A DNA stretch of 64,000 nucleotides from the NCBI RefSeq assembly GCF_004000945.1, contig NZ_BIMF01000003.1, positions 392,688 through 456,687 of the forward strand, written 5' to 3'. Below the pieces are notes generated by a model, which worked only from the letters and a program-made list of their open reading frames with translations, did no database searches and was not told the origin of the DNA. This DNA comes from Paenibacillus lautus NBRC 15380. GTDB lineage: Bacteria; Bacillota; Bacilli; Paenibacillales; Paenibacillaceae. Within the stretch, counting starts at the first letter, position 1, and each line of letters begins with the position of its first letter. Shown here piece after piece: positions 45,248-54,395 of this stretch. The position numbers and the translations under genes were made by a program.

Positions 45248-46285
45248 TCATTCTCTAGTAAAACTGGAGGACTCCCGAACAATCAACGAGCATGGCAGCA
45301 ATATTTTGGTTGCCATCTTGAAGTGCCCGTCCAAATAATCCACGATCGATTTGGCAGCTACCCTGCCGATTTCGTACTTCGGCACGGAGACGGAGGTTAA
45401 CGGGGGCGTTGTATATTGGGCTACATCAATGTTATCCATCCCCACGATCGCGATATCTTCCGGTATGCGGCCTCGATTCTCGACAACGGCACGCATTGCC
45501 GGAATGGCAAGCATGTCGCTGGCACAAAAAACAGCCGTTGGCCATTGATCTTTGGGAAGGCCTCCGAGTAACTCGGACAGCTTGCTGAAGCTTCGATCCA
45601 CATTCCATCCGGTATTCATCAGCCACTCCTCGCGCACCTCCAGGTTGGCTTCCAGCATAGCGAATTTATATCCGACATACCGTTCTTCGCTCTCCATCTG
45701 CTTGGAATACGCAGGCCCCCCGATATAAGCGATTCGCGTGTGTCCCTGGTCAATCAGGTGGCGTACGGCTGCCCTTGCTGATAAAATCCGGTCACAATCT
45801 ACAACCGGCACGGTCAGCCGGTCATCATTCAAACTCACACCCATGATGGCAACCCCGGCCTGCTGTATCAGTTCAAACAGCTCCTTGTCGTACCAGCTGA
45901 CGGCTACAATCCCCTGAGCTCCTGTCTCCCTCAGCATGAGGCGTATTTTGTCTGCATCAGCGATTTCCTCGCATGTACGAACGATCGCCGGGGGCTGTCC
46001 GAGTTCCTCCATTTTTTTATGGAAACCGGCAAGAACCGTTGAGAAATACGGGTGGTCGTCCATCAGGTTTTGGGGAACGACGCAGACAACCCGCTTATCG
46101 GCCATGCCGTTATCATGTACGCTATGGGATGACTCAGGTAGTTTATAACCAAGATCAAGCGCCGCTTGCCGGATTTTCTGCTTGGTGTCCTCGCTGACCG
46201 GACGGCTTGCATCATTGCTGATGGCCCGCGAAACCGTAGATATGGATACCCCGACCCGCTCGGCGATATCTTTAAGCTTAGCCAA
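45248..46285 (-). CDS. LacI-family transcriptional regulator
   Basis: 345 residues from a TTG start giving AKLKDIAERVGVSISTVSRAI (shown in part), the classical LacI helix-turn-helix. A periplasmic-binding-like sugar-sensing domain follows (VPQNLMDDHPYFSTVLAGF, IVGMDNIDVAQYTTPPLTSV). GGAGGAGGAG lies six bases before the TTG. The ATG at 46291 abuts that site and ORF extensions to 46330 include it. It lies upstream of the sugar importer on the same strand and probably represses it. Confidence 0.85.
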   Translation of the reverse strand: MAKLKDIAERVGVSISTVSRAISNDASRPVSEDTKQKIRQAALDLGYKLPESSHSVHDNGMADKRVVCVVPQNLMDDHPYFSTVLAGFHKKMEELGQPPAIVRTCEEIADADKIRLMLRETGAQGIVAVSWYDKELFELIQQAGVAIMGVSLNDDRLTVPVVDCDRILSARAAVRHLIDQGHTRIAYIGGPAYSKQMESEERYVGYKFAMLEANLEVREEWLMNTGWNVDRSFSKLSELLGGLPKDQWPTAVFCASDMLAIPAMRAVVENRGRIPEDIAIVGMDNIDVAQYTTPPLTSVSVPKYEIGRVAAKSIVDYLDGHFKMATKILLPCSLIVRESSSFTRE

Positions 46286-46497
46286 TCGCATCTCCTCCTC
46301 CGCAAAATTTGGAGCCAAATTTTCCGCCATCCATTGATCATAGCATAAACTTTCTCATTTTGGGGCGTCAAATTGATGTCCGGTTTTTCGCTGGAGAAGA
46401 AGGGCAATATCTTATGGATTCTTTCGTTTTCCGACAGTGTTAAAAATGCTGCATATCAGGCTCCGTCACAGCATAGCCGTTGCCAGCGGTTATCCCA

Positions 46498-47682
46498 TTA
46501 AGCTTCCAATGGCGCGCGCGCCGTGCTCTCCTGCTTCCCTAATCGGAAAAGGACAAACGACACTATCATGGCTATGGCAACGCCCCCGGCACCGATCCAG
46601 GTAATGGATGACAAGGACCATTGCTCGACGGCAACCCCTCCGATGCCTGCGCCCGCAGCCATGGCGAGCTGCATCACGGACTGGTTCAGGCCTAGCATAA
46701 CCCCGGATGAATTCGGCTCCAGCTGGACAAGGTTATACTGCTGCGTCGGACCGGAAGACCAGGCAGATAACGACCATATAACAAGAATCGCCAACACGAG
46801 AATGACAGATACGGCTGCTTGGGTAAAAGTCAGAGCGATTAACGCGAGAATATGCAGAATCATGCCACCGGATAATGTAAGCGGTACTCCCCATCGATCC
46901 GTACTGAATCCACCGAACTTGGAGCCAATGAGGCTGGCAATGCCAAAGGCAAACAGTGCTGCACTAATCAGTCCTTCGTTCAGGCCGCTAACATGAAGAA
47001 GGTAAGGAGACAGGTACGTATAGGCAATGGAATACCCGCCCAGCCAGAAGAACGTGATCGCCAAACCGAGTGCAACTTTAGGCTTCTTAAGCAGCGCGAA
47101 TTGCTGGAGCAGCGGTACAGGCGCATCTCCTTTTGTTTTCGGAATCGCCTTATGCAGCACAATCATGGAAACAACCCCCAGAATGGCAATGAAACCGAAC
47201 ACTGATTTCCATCCAAAAGCAGCAGCTACGAGACGACCGAGGGGGACGCCAATGATCAGGGAAGCCGTGAAGCCCATGATGACCGTAGCGATCGAACTCG
47301 CCTGTTTGCCAGGCGGAGCGATTTTGGCGGCAATCCCGAGTGCAGTTACAACTACCATCCCTGCGCCCACCGCCATAATGACGCGCGCAATCACAAATGG
47401 AACATACCCCGGAAGGGCAAATGACAGTAGATTCGCAATCACAAAAATGCCTAATGAATAAACCAACAGCTTCCGTCTCTCCACTCTAGCGGTCAGCGCC
47501 ATAAGAATGGGGGTCAAGATCGCATATACCAATGAGAAAATCGTGACCAGCTGACCAGCAGCGGTTATTGTAATCCCTAACGAATCGGCAATTTTATCCA
47601 AAACTCCCGATATAATATACTCCGACGTTCCTACTAAAAAACTAACGATAGCCAAAAAATAAATCTTCCAAGCACCCGTCAT
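46498..47682 (-). CDS. MFS transporter, DHA1 type
   Basis: 394 residues, 12 helices. The first helix region is FLVGTSEYIISGVLDKIA and the loop motif ARVERRKLLV, as in PbuE/AraJ-like exporters. AAAGGAG precedes the ATG. Its promoter carries a copy of the operator found before the adjacent ArsR-type gene, so it is probably derepressed with that regulator's signal. It is related to, but distinct from, the pump at 350. Confidence 0.85.
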   Translation of the reverse strand: MTGAWKIYFLAIVSFLVGTSEYIISGVLDKIADSLGITITAAGQLVTIFSLVYAILTPILMALTARVERRKLLVYSLGIFVIANLLSFALPGYVPFVIARVIMAVGAGMVVVTALGIAAKIAPPGKQASSIATVIMGFTASLIIGVPLGRLVAAAFGWKSVFGFIAILGVVSMIVLHKAIPKTKGDAPVPLLQQFALLKKPKVALGLAITFFWLGGYSIAYTYLSPYLLHVSGLNEGLISAALFAFGIASLIGSKFGGFSTDRWGVPLTLSGGMILHILALIALTFTQAAVSVILVLAILVIWSLSAWSSGPTQQYNLVQLEPNSSGVMLGLNQSVMQLAMAAGAGIGGVAVEQWSLSSITWIGAGGVAIAMIVSFVLFRLGKQESTARAPLEA

Positions 47683-47712
47683 GATATGAATTACACTCCT
47701 TTATTTGATATT

Positions 47713-47742
47713 TATATATTACGAATTGTCGATATGTTAAAC
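47713..47742. promoter_or_regulatory. ArsR-type operator before the MFS gene
   Basis: ATATTACGAATTGTCGATAT is an imperfect dyad followed by GTTAAAC. It aligns with the site in front of the ArsR gene. Confidence 0.5.
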
Positions 47743-47789
47743 CAATAAAAAGACATATCGCAATATGTAGATGCGAATCACAAAGCAAG

Positions 47790-47826
47790 ACTGAATGATT
47801 CCTTATTTCTTAAGGAATCATTCAGT
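47790..47826 (-). terminator. Perfect hairpin after the ArsR gene
   Basis: ACTGAATGATTCCTTA / TAAGGAATCATTCAGT (16 bp) eight bases past the ArsR stop. There is no T-run. Confidence 0.6.
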
Positions 47827-47833
47827 GCCTGCG

Positions 47834-48145
47834 CTATATCTCCTGCTTCAAATACTCTCCGATTTCCCGGATAACCTCTTCATCCCGAGTATAATACGTG
47901 AATTTTCCAAGCCGCTCCGTCTTGATCAGACCTGCCCGGTGCAGAATCGATAAATATTGCGATGCGGTGGACTGCGTCATATTCAGTTTCTCGGTCACCT
48001 GGCTTACGCATACCCCGACTTTCCTCATATCAATCCCTTCATGGGGTGTAAAATGTTGTTCCGGTTCCTTGAGCCACTGCAATATTTCAAGCCTCGATTC
48101 ATTGGACAATGCTTTAAACACTTCGATTGGTTTCATACGTATCAT
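47834..48145 (-). CDS. ArsR-family transcriptional regulator
   Basis: 103 residues with the ArsR winged helix: KPIEVFKALSNESRLEILQW, MTQSTASQYLSILHRAGLI and GKFTYYTRDE. No ArsR-type metal-binding CxC motif is seen (single Cys at position ~46), so it may sense an organic ligand or oxidation. It lies upstream of the MFS gene on the same strand with an apparent operator before each. An ATG at 48136 is an alternative start, and neither has a strong ribosome site. Confidence 0.85.
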   Translation of the reverse strand: MIRMKPIEVFKALSNESRLEILQWLKEPEQHFTPHEGIDMRKVGVCVSQVTEKLNMTQSTASQYLSILHRAGLIKTERLGKFTYYTRDEEVIREIGEYLKQEI

Positions 48146-48173
48146 TATATCGAGAATTATCGATATGTCAAAC
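48146..48173. promoter_or_regulatory. ArsR-type operator before its own gene
   Basis: ATATCGA-GAATTA-TCGATAT is a perfect dyad followed by GTCAAAC, directly upstream of the ArsR start. This suggests autoregulation. Confidence 0.55.
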
Positions 48174-48181
48174 TATTTTCC

Positions 48182-49396
48182 TCAGGTTTGATCCTCCGAA
48201 CAAATGCCATAGCGTCTCATGGCACTCGCGTAGAACCATTCATTTGCCGTATGCAGCGCCGTCTCCTCGTCGATCCAGCCAGATAGGACCCGCTCCCATA
48301 GAAACTCGGCGGCCAGCTTCTTCACAAGCAAAATCTTGCCGTAACTCCATTCCATAGAGCGGGCATCCGAGACGATAATCGAGCTCTTGCTTGCCGGGAG
48401 TGCCTCCAGACGGTACTGCATGCTGTCTCGGTAGGTGCTCGCTCGGAAATTGAACCACCACATGCCGCCGACATGAACGTTCGGGAAATTCCAAGCTGCC
48501 TGCACCGCATCGAGATTGTTCAGCTCCGATGCAAGCACAAGCTCAAATTCACAACGGTACGACTCAAACAAAGCAGTCAGCTTTAGAATCCGCTCTGTAT
48601 CATTGGCAGGGAACGCCGTACCACACCATGATCTCTCCACTCCCAAAAACAGCTGAACGAGCAGGCCGTTCCGAGCCGCAGCACCACATAGGACGTGCAG
48701 CAGCTCTATCAGAATGTCGTCACGCCCGCTTGCCGGCCCAATTTCCTTACGGATGTGCGAGCTCGATTCATACCGCGGCAGCGTTGTCATGATGCCCGGA
48801 AGGCCAGCTTCGCGAAATCCGCCGAGCAGCAAGTCAATCTCGCCTCCCACATCCCGAAAAGTCCTGGCCGGATCATTAGATTGCACGATCCGGTCAACCC
48901 ATGGACCCAGCACTCCGTCAATCCGGGGGATCAATACGGCATCGTCCCGCATGCCTTGAAACGCTGCATGCTCCGGATGATTCACGACAAACCGGCGGAT
49001 ATTCATCCGGTCTGCCGTTTGCTGTGCCCAGCCTTCTTCGGCGGACGTATGCTGAACGCGAGCCATGGCTTCCCGCACCGAATGTTCATCCTTGATGATG
49101 ACTCCGTATAATTCACGCATAATGGAGGTGAATACCCAGTTCATCAGCGTGCTTCTCGTTGATCGATAGGCTTTTAGAAAAGCGGCAATTCGCTCCTCCT
49201 CAGGCAATTTATCCGCTTCATCCGGGTAGCCACCGGCTTGGAGCTCTCGATAGAACCAGAAGTAATGGGCGATTTCCCAGAAGTCCCTTGCACCAAGCCG
49301 GTCACCGATAAGATGGGTATGGGTATCGAAGACCGGCAACCCCATGATTCGCTCGAAGAATACAGCTTGTTTGCCGCTCCTATCATGCAAGCTCAT
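48182..49396 (-). CDS. Uronate-isomerase-like (UxaC-related) amidohydrolase-fold enzyme
   Basis: 404 residues. The N-terminal FDTHTHL metal motif, LASELNNLDAVQAAWNFPNV, HVGGMWWFNF, and the late IVSDARSMEWSYGKILLVKK region match the uronate isomerase family, which converts glucuronate or galacturonate to the ketose. True UxaC proteins are ~470 residues. This one is shorter and divergent, so its substrate may differ. AAGGAGATG precedes the ATG. It follows a sugar-binding lipoprotein by 29 bases in the same unit. Confidence 0.7.
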   Translation of the reverse strand: MSLHDRSGKQAVFFERIMGLPVFDTHTHLIGDRLGARDFWEIAHYFWFYRELQAGGYPDEADKLPEEERIAAFLKAYRSTRSTLMNWVFTSIMRELYGVIIKDEHSVREAMARVQHTSAEEGWAQQTADRMNIRRFVVNHPEHAAFQGMRDDAVLIPRIDGVLGPWVDRIVQSNDPARTFRDVGGEIDLLLGGFREAGLPGIMTTLPRYESSSHIRKEIGPASGRDDILIELLHVLCGAAARNGLLVQLFLGVERSWCGTAFPANDTERILKLTALFESYRCEFELVLASELNNLDAVQAAWNFPNVHVGGMWWFNFRASTYRDSMQYRLEALPASKSSIIVSDARSMEWSYGKILLVKKLAAEFLWERVLSGWIDEETALHTANEWFYASAMRRYGICSEDQT

Positions 49397-49425
49397 GTGA
49401 ACATCTCCTTTTCTTCATGAATCGG

Positions 49426-51003
49426 TTATTTCCGGTTTTCCGAGACGACAACGCCCTTCCCTTCGTTGTAGCGGTCTGTGGCTTCCTTTATAATCTCAAG
49501 GCCACCCTTCTTCTTGTACTCCTCAATCACTTTCGGCCAATCCGAGATCGGCTCTCTGCCGTAGATCATCTTGATCATATGATCAAGAACCAGCTTTGGC
49601 CCCACGTCATCGCCTTGCGGCGCGGTGTCCGGATATTTGGAATAAGCCTCCAATGCCGGGGAGAAGCGGATCGACCCCAGCCCTTCCTTGAAAACCACCG
49701 TATCCATAAACTTGATCATGTCCTGCCCGTCCTCGGTCAGCTCTTCCTTTGCCTTGTTGTACACCATATCGTGGACGAACCAGAACATGCCGCGGAAACC
49801 GTCTTCGTCCATGGCTTCAGGCGTGGATGGCGGCGTAAACTTGATCGCGCCGTTCTCCCGGGTGAAAGTTTCGCCTTCAATGCCGAACGAGAAATATGTC
49901 TCTGCCTCCGGCGTCAGCATCCAGTCAAAAAACTTGATAATGCCGATGGCCTTCTCTTCTGAGACCTTGCTGTTAATATAGTAAGACGTATTTATGCTTG
50001 AATACAGCAAATGACCTCCGGTGTTCTCCGGACCGCGCGGCGATGCAATGATATCAACCTTGGCGTCCGGCACGGCATTTTTCAGCTTACCGCGGAAGCC
50101 TGACAGAAGCTGGGCGTTGGCGGACCACATGCCGGATTTACCGCTTTCAATGTTTTTGCCGTAGTCACTGGAGGTCAGGGTCGCAAAATCCTTAGGAATT
50201 AGGCCTTCATCGTACATGGTCTTATAGGTCTCCAGCGCCTTTGTCATATTTTCCACGTCGAAGAACTTGGGAACGACCTCCCCGTTCTGCAGTTCGTACT
50301 GGGATGGCAGCACATCGAACGCTCCCAGAATCGTGTCCGCATATTTAAAGTTCTCCCGCATTTGATATGGAAACTCAACGCCTTCCTTCTTCATCGCACG
50401 CATCACGTCCAGAAATTCATCCACCGTCTTGGGTGCCGGGAGCCCTGTCTTTTCCAGCAGATCCGTCCGGATATACAGCCCTCTCCGGGACGGGTTGGAC
50501 AGCCATGCCGGTATTCCGTAAATTTTGCCGTCATAGCTTGTCTCCTGCCAGGCTTCCTTCGGCACGCTCTTCATCAAATTCGGAGCATGCTCCTTCAGCA
50601 AGTCGTCAAGCGGCATAAATACGCCTGCTTCCACGGAACCGGACATTCCCTTGCTTGTAGCCCCTCCCACGTTCTGAACGACGTCAGGAATATCATTAGA
50701 GGCAAACATTAAAGTCATTTTGCTGTCGAAGTCCTTCAGCGGCAGCATGGTCAGTTCAATATCCGTATTGGTCAGCTTTTCAAGCTCCTTCACCCATCTC
50801 TCTTCATTTACGTCCTTCGAACGCTCGGCATGTTTGTTTCCGCTGGTTGCCATGGACATCGTGAAAGACAGCTTGCCATCAGCGGCAGCGCCGGAAGAAC
50901 CGGAGGTTCCGCCATCCGCTTCCTTGGCACCATTACAGCCGACCGCCGTTAAGGCGATTAGCGCGCTCATCAAAATCAAACTCCATTTTCTTCTCATCCA
51001 CAT
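49426..51003 (-). CDS. Extracellular sugar-binding lipoprotein without adjacent permeases
   Basis: 525 residues with a lipobox VGC (Cys23) after a single signal helix, then the large LplA-type binding fold (KIYGIPAWLSNPSRRGLYIR is the typical specificity loop). GGAAGG precedes the ATG. It is co-transcribed with the uronate-isomerase-like gene. Permeases must be supplied elsewhere, for example by the LplBC pair at 42.6-44.5 kb or one outside the window. It could also act as a sensor. Confidence 0.9.
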   Translation of the reverse strand: MWMRRKWSLILMSALIALTAVGCNGAKEADGGTSGSSGAAADGKLSFTMSMATSGNKHAERSKDVNEERWVKELEKLTNTDIELTMLPLKDFDSKMTLMFASNDIPDVVQNVGGATSKGMSGSVEAGVFMPLDDLLKEHAPNLMKSVPKEAWQETSYDGKIYGIPAWLSNPSRRGLYIRTDLLEKTGLPAPKTVDEFLDVMRAMKKEGVEFPYQMRENFKYADTILGAFDVLPSQYELQNGEVVPKFFDVENMTKALETYKTMYDEGLIPKDFATLTSSDYGKNIESGKSGMWSANAQLLSGFRGKLKNAVPDAKVDIIASPRGPENTGGHLLYSSINTSYYINSKVSEEKAIGIIKFFDWMLTPEAETYFSFGIEGETFTRENGAIKFTPPSTPEAMDEDGFRGMFWFVHDMVYNKAKEELTEDGQDMIKFMDTVVFKEGLGSIRFSPALEAYSKYPDTAPQGDDVGPKLVLDHMIKMIYGREPISDWPKVIEEYKKKGGLEIIKEATDRYNEGKGVVVSENRK

Positions 51004-51128
51004 CGCTTCCTTCCATATTTCTGACAGATTGTTTACATTTGTCGCTTCTGCATCGCGGCTCGGATATCGAGCTGCCCATTTCCCTATGAACCCGAATACC
51101 TATCCCCCTGAGCGTCTCACCCCACAAC

Positions 51129-51142
51129 CTAAAGCGCTTTCA
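51129..51142. promoter_or_regulatory. Candidate CcpA cre site
   Basis: On the minus strand TGAAAGCGCTTTAG fits 12 of 14 cre positions, with the full TGAAAGCGCTTT core. It is 126 bases upstream of the orphan binding-protein gene and suggests catabolite repression of that unit. Confidence 0.5.
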
Positions 51143-51297
51143 TAATAACATCCAACTCCCGAATATTAACATGTACTTTCTTCTGATCGCATGTGTTTTC
51201 CTATGCTGTCCGTTCTTCAAATAAAAAAAACGGCATTTCTGCCGTTTAGCCGTGGAGCTCATTTCAAATGGTTGTTGATCCAGTCCAACAGGGGTTC

Positions 51298-51936
51298 CTA
51301 TGATATCATCTGCAAGATTTGCATGATCTCCTGCTCCATTTTCGCATCCTGCACGGAATCGAGATGTTCTGGCTGGAACAGCTGGTATTTTTTCAACTGG
51401 TAAAAATCCATCAACGCCTGTTTTAACGTGAGATCATACTGGATCGAGAATAGCGGGTCCAAAATACGACGGAGAACCGCATCGTCCTGAACCATGAACA
51501 ACGCCGCGTTCATCCGATTAAATATGCCCTGGTCCATTCCGGCTTCAAAGAATGCCTCGAGATTTTTGTTGCGGGTTAACTGGGCTGCCCACAGTCGGTC
51601 AAATAACTGCGGATAGGATTCTTTAAGATCCTGCAGGAAAAGATCCGACACGTAAATCACGCATCTCAGAGACTGCTCGTACGTTTTCTGAAAGCGATCG
51701 GCAAAAGGAATCTTCTCATCCTGGACCATGAAATCTGCCCGAAGCAGATAGTCGATGTAATGCTCAACCACCACCTGAATGACATCATCTCTGGAAGAAA
51801 AATGCTTATACAGCGTTACTTTACTGATGTCCATATGATGTGCAATATCATCTATTTTCAATTGGCTGAACTTCGTTTTTCTCAGTACCGGCTTTATCTT
51901 CTCAATATATTGCTCTATGCTTACCGCCTTCTTCAC
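51298..51936 (-). CDS. TetR-family transcriptional regulator
   Basis: 212 residues from a GTG at 51936. The helix-turn-helix is FSQLKIDDIAHHMDISKVTL, then YKHFSSRDDVIQ. The C-terminal part is a helical ligand domain. GAGGGGGAG lies eight bases before the GTG. Frame extensions to 51969 include the site. It is divergent from the SDR at 52104, with a perfect dyad between, so it probably represses that gene. Confidence 0.8.
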   Translation of the reverse strand: MKKAVSIEQYIEKIKPVLRKTKFSQLKIDDIAHHMDISKVTLYKHFSSRDDVIQVVVEHYIDYLLRADFMVQDEKIPFADRFQKTYEQSLRCVIYVSDLFLQDLKESYPQLFDRLWAAQLTRNKNLEAFFEAGMDQGIFNRMNAALFMVQDDAVLRRILDPLFSIQYDLTLKQALMDFYQLKKYQLFQPEHLDSVQDAKMEQEIMQILQMIS

Positions 51937-52018
51937 CTCTAGAACTCCCCCTCCCGTTCTACTCCTCATTATAGCGCATGAATGAGATCCATAACCATTT
52001 GAATTATTTTTATTAACT

Positions 52019-52033
52019 TTACTAATTTAGTAA
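52019..52033. promoter_or_regulatory. TetR operator between the TetR and SDR genes
   Basis: TTACTAA-T-TTAGTAA is a perfect dyad. A partly overlapping GTAA-N7-TTAC follows. Confidence 0.55.
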
Positions 52034-52103
52034 TTTTAGTTTACTTTGTTCAGAATTCGTTATATACTCTCCTTGCAAGTGAGAATAGAGGAGGAATAAG
52101 ACC

Positions 52104-52916
52104 ATGAAGACCATTTTAATTACAGGCACATCTTCAGGAATCGGAAGAGGAACCGCACAGTATTTTTGGGAGCGAGGATGGAACGTTATCGCAACCATGC
52201 GTTCGCCGGAGAAGGAGATGGAATTCATTCAACTAGAGCGTATGCTGGTCACAAGACTCGATGTTGTACGGAAGGAAACGATCGAAGCATCCATCGCTGA
52301 AGGGATTCGGCAATTCGGTAAAATCGATGTGCTGCTGAACAATGCAGGCTACGCAGCCATTGGCGCATTTGAAGCCGCGACGGATGAACAGGTAAGAAAC
52401 CAGTTTGATGTCAACGTATTTGGTGTCCTCCAGACAACCCAGGCTATACTCCCCCATTTCAGAATGAACGGCGAGGGAACTATCATCAATGTTTCATCCG
52501 TTGGCGGCAGAGTAGCCTTTCCTCTTCTGTCCTTGTACCATGCGAGCAAGTGGGCCATTGAAGGGTTCTCGGAATCCTTGTTCTATGAGCTGGCTGCACA
52601 GAATATTAAGGTGAAAGTTATAGAGCCCGGAAACGTTGCAACAGACTTTACCGGACGTTCATTGGATCTGCTGTCAGACCCTTCGCTGAATGCTTATGCA
52701 GCCTATTCAGAAGCGGTGCTGCAAAAACAAATGGCCAGCTTTGAAACCAACGTCTCCACACCGGAGTTAATTGCGGAAACCATTTACGAAGCAGCTACAG
52801 ATGCATCCTCCCGTTTCCGCTATTTATCCGGAGCAGATGCTCATTTCTTGATGAATTTGCGAAGCAAGGCCTCGGAGGAGGAGTTTATGGCGGGGATCAC
52901 GCAGCAGTTCAGCTGA
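52104..52916 (+). CDS. Short-chain dehydrogenase/reductase
   Basis: 270 residues. The cofactor motif TGTSSGIG is at 7-14, NNAG at 79-82, the catalytic Ser at 131-132, Y145 and K149 (YHASK). GAGGAGGAA precedes the ATG. It is a classical cytoplasmic SDR, probably NADP-linked, of unknown substrate. Its expression probably answers to the divergent TetR. A strong hairpin separates it from the convergent MFS gene. Confidence 0.9.
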   Translation: MKTILITGTSSGIGRGTAQYFWERGWNVIATMRSPEKEMEFIQLERMLVTRLDVVRKETIEASIAEGIRQFGKIDVLLNNAGYAAIGAFEAATDEQVRNQFDVNVFGVLQTTQAILPHFRMNGEGTIINVSSVGGRVAFPLLSLYHASKWAIEGFSESLFYELAAQNIKVKVIEPGNVATDFTGRSLDLLSDPSLNAYAAYSEAVLQKQMASFETNVSTPELIAETIYEAATDASSRFRYLSGADAHFLMNLRSKASEEEFMAGITQQFS

Positions 52917-52922
52917 AAATTA

Positions 52923-52960
52923 GAAACCACCAGCTCCGTATATTCGGAGCTGGTGGTTTC
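52923..52960. terminator. Hairpin between convergent SDR and MFS genes
   Basis: Perfect 16-bp stem GAAACCACCAGCTCCG / CGGAGCTGGTGGTTTC. Confidence 0.7.
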
Positions 52961-52970
52961 AGGTAATCCA

Positions 52971-54134
52971 TCATTGATCGGATGACAGAGGCTGTGCCTT
53001 TCCTCCACCTCGCGCGGCTGGCAGCAGGGACAGCAGGCCGAGAACAGCCAGCAGTGCGCCAACCCATAGAGGCGATCCCAAGCCATAACCGGCATCCATC
53101 GCCATCCCTCCCATGGAGGAACCAACGACAACGCCGAGGCTGATAACGGACCCATGCACCGTCGTAACAAGCGATCCCGTATCGGCAACCCGGGTGACAC
53201 GGGTCGCCATGGCCGGGTTCATGGGCACACCCGCCAAACCTACGATCACAACCGCAATCATAGCGATCGCCTGGCTGTGCACAAATAATCCGAATACCAC
53301 TAAAGCCGCGGCTAGAGCGACCAACCCAATGGTGAGGATCTGCATCATATATCGATCTGCCAGCCTGCCGGTGACCATGTTGCCAAGCACCGTTGCCACG
53401 CCGTAAACGCCAAGCAGGATCGGAACCGCCCGAGCGCCAAAGCCGGCGAGATCGGTTAAGATCGGCGAGAAATAACTGAATGCGGCAAAGGTAGCTCCGA
53501 TAATCAGCATGCTAGTGGCATATGCAGCCCATAGATGGCGATTCTTTAGGGCGACAAACTCTCCCCGGATGCCGGACGATTCAGGTCTGGGTAAGGACGG
53601 GATCGTAAACAGCCCTACCAAACCGGATACCGACACCAGAACCACCACGGCCCAGAAGCTGGCGCGCCAGCCGAGCAGCTGCTCGATCCACATCGCCAGC
53701 GGAAGTCCGATCGCCGTTGCAACCATTAAACCGCCGAGGACGATCGACGCCGCCCTTCCACGCGACTCCGGACCGACGAGGGAAAAGCAAATCGCAAGCG
53801 ATATGCCAAACGCTGCCGCAGAGGAGATGCCCGTGATCACTCTGGCCGCCATCATTACTTCATATGTGGACGCGACAGCGCCCAGCGTCTGACCGACAAG
53901 GAAGATGGCAGCCAAGATCATAAAAGCCTGTTTGCGCGGCACCTTCAAAAGCCCCACCGTCAGCAGCGGTCCTCCTATAATCATGCCGACAGCATAAGCG
54001 GTAATGAGATACCCGATGGCTGCAACCGAAACGCCGAATTCTGCTGAAAGCGAAGGCATCATGCCTGCTACCATAAACTCAGAGGTTGTCATCGAGAAGA
54101 TCATTAAACCCAATATATAAATGGAAAATGGCAA
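52971..54134 (-). CDS. MFS exporter, Cmx/CmlA-like (chloramphenicol-type) DHA1 family
   Basis: 387 residues. From the TTG at 54134 it reads PFSIYILGLMIFSMTTSEFMVAG (shown in part), very like the start of Cmx-type chloramphenicol exporters. Loop motif KVPRKQAF and helix 5 SRGRAASIVLGGLMVATAIG follow. AGGAG lies nine bases before this TTG. A TTG at 54143 directly abuts it. It probably exports a drug. Actual chloramphenicol resistance is not shown. The upstream region has two promoters, a leader ORF and alternative hairpins. Confidence 0.8.
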   Translation of the reverse strand: MPFSIYILGLMIFSMTTSEFMVAGMMPSLSAEFGVSVAAIGYLITAYAVGMIIGGPLLTVGLLKVPRKQAFMILAAIFLVGQTLGAVASTYEVMMAARVITGISSAAAFGISLAICFSLVGPESRGRAASIVLGGLMVATAIGLPLAMWIEQLLGWRASFWAVVVLVSVSGLVGLFTIPSLPRPESSGIRGEFVALKNRHLWAAYATSMLIIGATFAAFSYFSPILTDLAGFGARAVPILLGVYGVATVLGNMVTGRLADRYMMQILTIGLVALAAALVVFGLFVHSQAIAMIAVVIVGLAGVPMNPAMATRVTRVADTGSLVTTVHGSVISLGVVVGSSMGGMAMDAGYGLGSPLWVGALLAVLGLLSLLPAARGGGKAQPLSSDQ

Positions 54135-54157
54135 TGGGAACAACTCCTATCATGATG

Positions 54158-54185
54158 ATTCTATATTTTTGTAACTTTCGGTAAA
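54158..54185 (-). promoter_or_regulatory. Proximal promoter P2 of the Cmx-like gene
   Basis: Minus strand TTTACC - 16 bp - TAGAAT with the spacer element ACCGAAAGTTAC. It starts transcription just before the gene's ribosome site. It is a near copy of P1. Confidence 0.5.
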
Positions 54186-54202
54186 AAAATAAACGCAATA
54201 AC

Positions 54203-54249
54203 TCCAACCATACTATAGTTGGATTTTCGTTTTCACATAAAAACCAACT
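54203..54249 (-). promoter_or_regulatory. Mutually exclusive leader hairpins
   Basis: In the leftward transcript, segment B (AAAATCCAACT, 54227-54217) can pair with A (AGTTGGTTTTT, 54249-54239; 10 of 11 pairs) or with C (GTTGGA, 54208-54203). The two stems share the CCAAC of B, so only one can form at a time. Confidence 0.45.
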
Positions 54250-54293
54250 TTTTTTACTATTTGGTACAAAAGTATCTAAAAAATCATGCCTCT

Positions 54294-54362
54294 CTAAAAT
54301 ACTACATATCGTAACGTACCATTTCGTCGTTGCAACAACAGGCCCCTGCATACTCTTCTCAT
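54294..54362 (-). CDS. Possible 22-residue Arg-rich leader peptide
   Basis: An ATG at 54362 nine bases after GGAAAGGAG opens a 22-codon frame, MRRVCRGLLLQRRNG... then a TAG. Six of 22 codons are Arg. It lies downstream of promoter P1 and 45 bases before the alternative hairpins, the place of a leader peptide in attenuated resistance genes. It has no homologue I recognise. A longer 90-codon frame (54351-54079) overlaps it but lacks a good ribosome site. Confidence 0.4.
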   Translation of the reverse strand: MRRVCRGLLLQRRNGTLRYVVF

Positions 54363-54395
54363 GGTGATTGGCTCCTTTCCTAAGGCTTCCAGCTC

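Noticed and set aside
45058..45258. 66-codon ORF upstream of the LacI gene end
   Set aside because: It crosses the LacI terminator hairpin, has no ribosome site and no recognisable domain.
54079..54351. 90-codon minus-strand ORF before the Cmx-like gene
   Set aside because: It overlaps the exporter start by more than 50 bases, has only a weak ribosome site and resembles no family. The 22-codon leader frame fits the signals better, though neither is proven.
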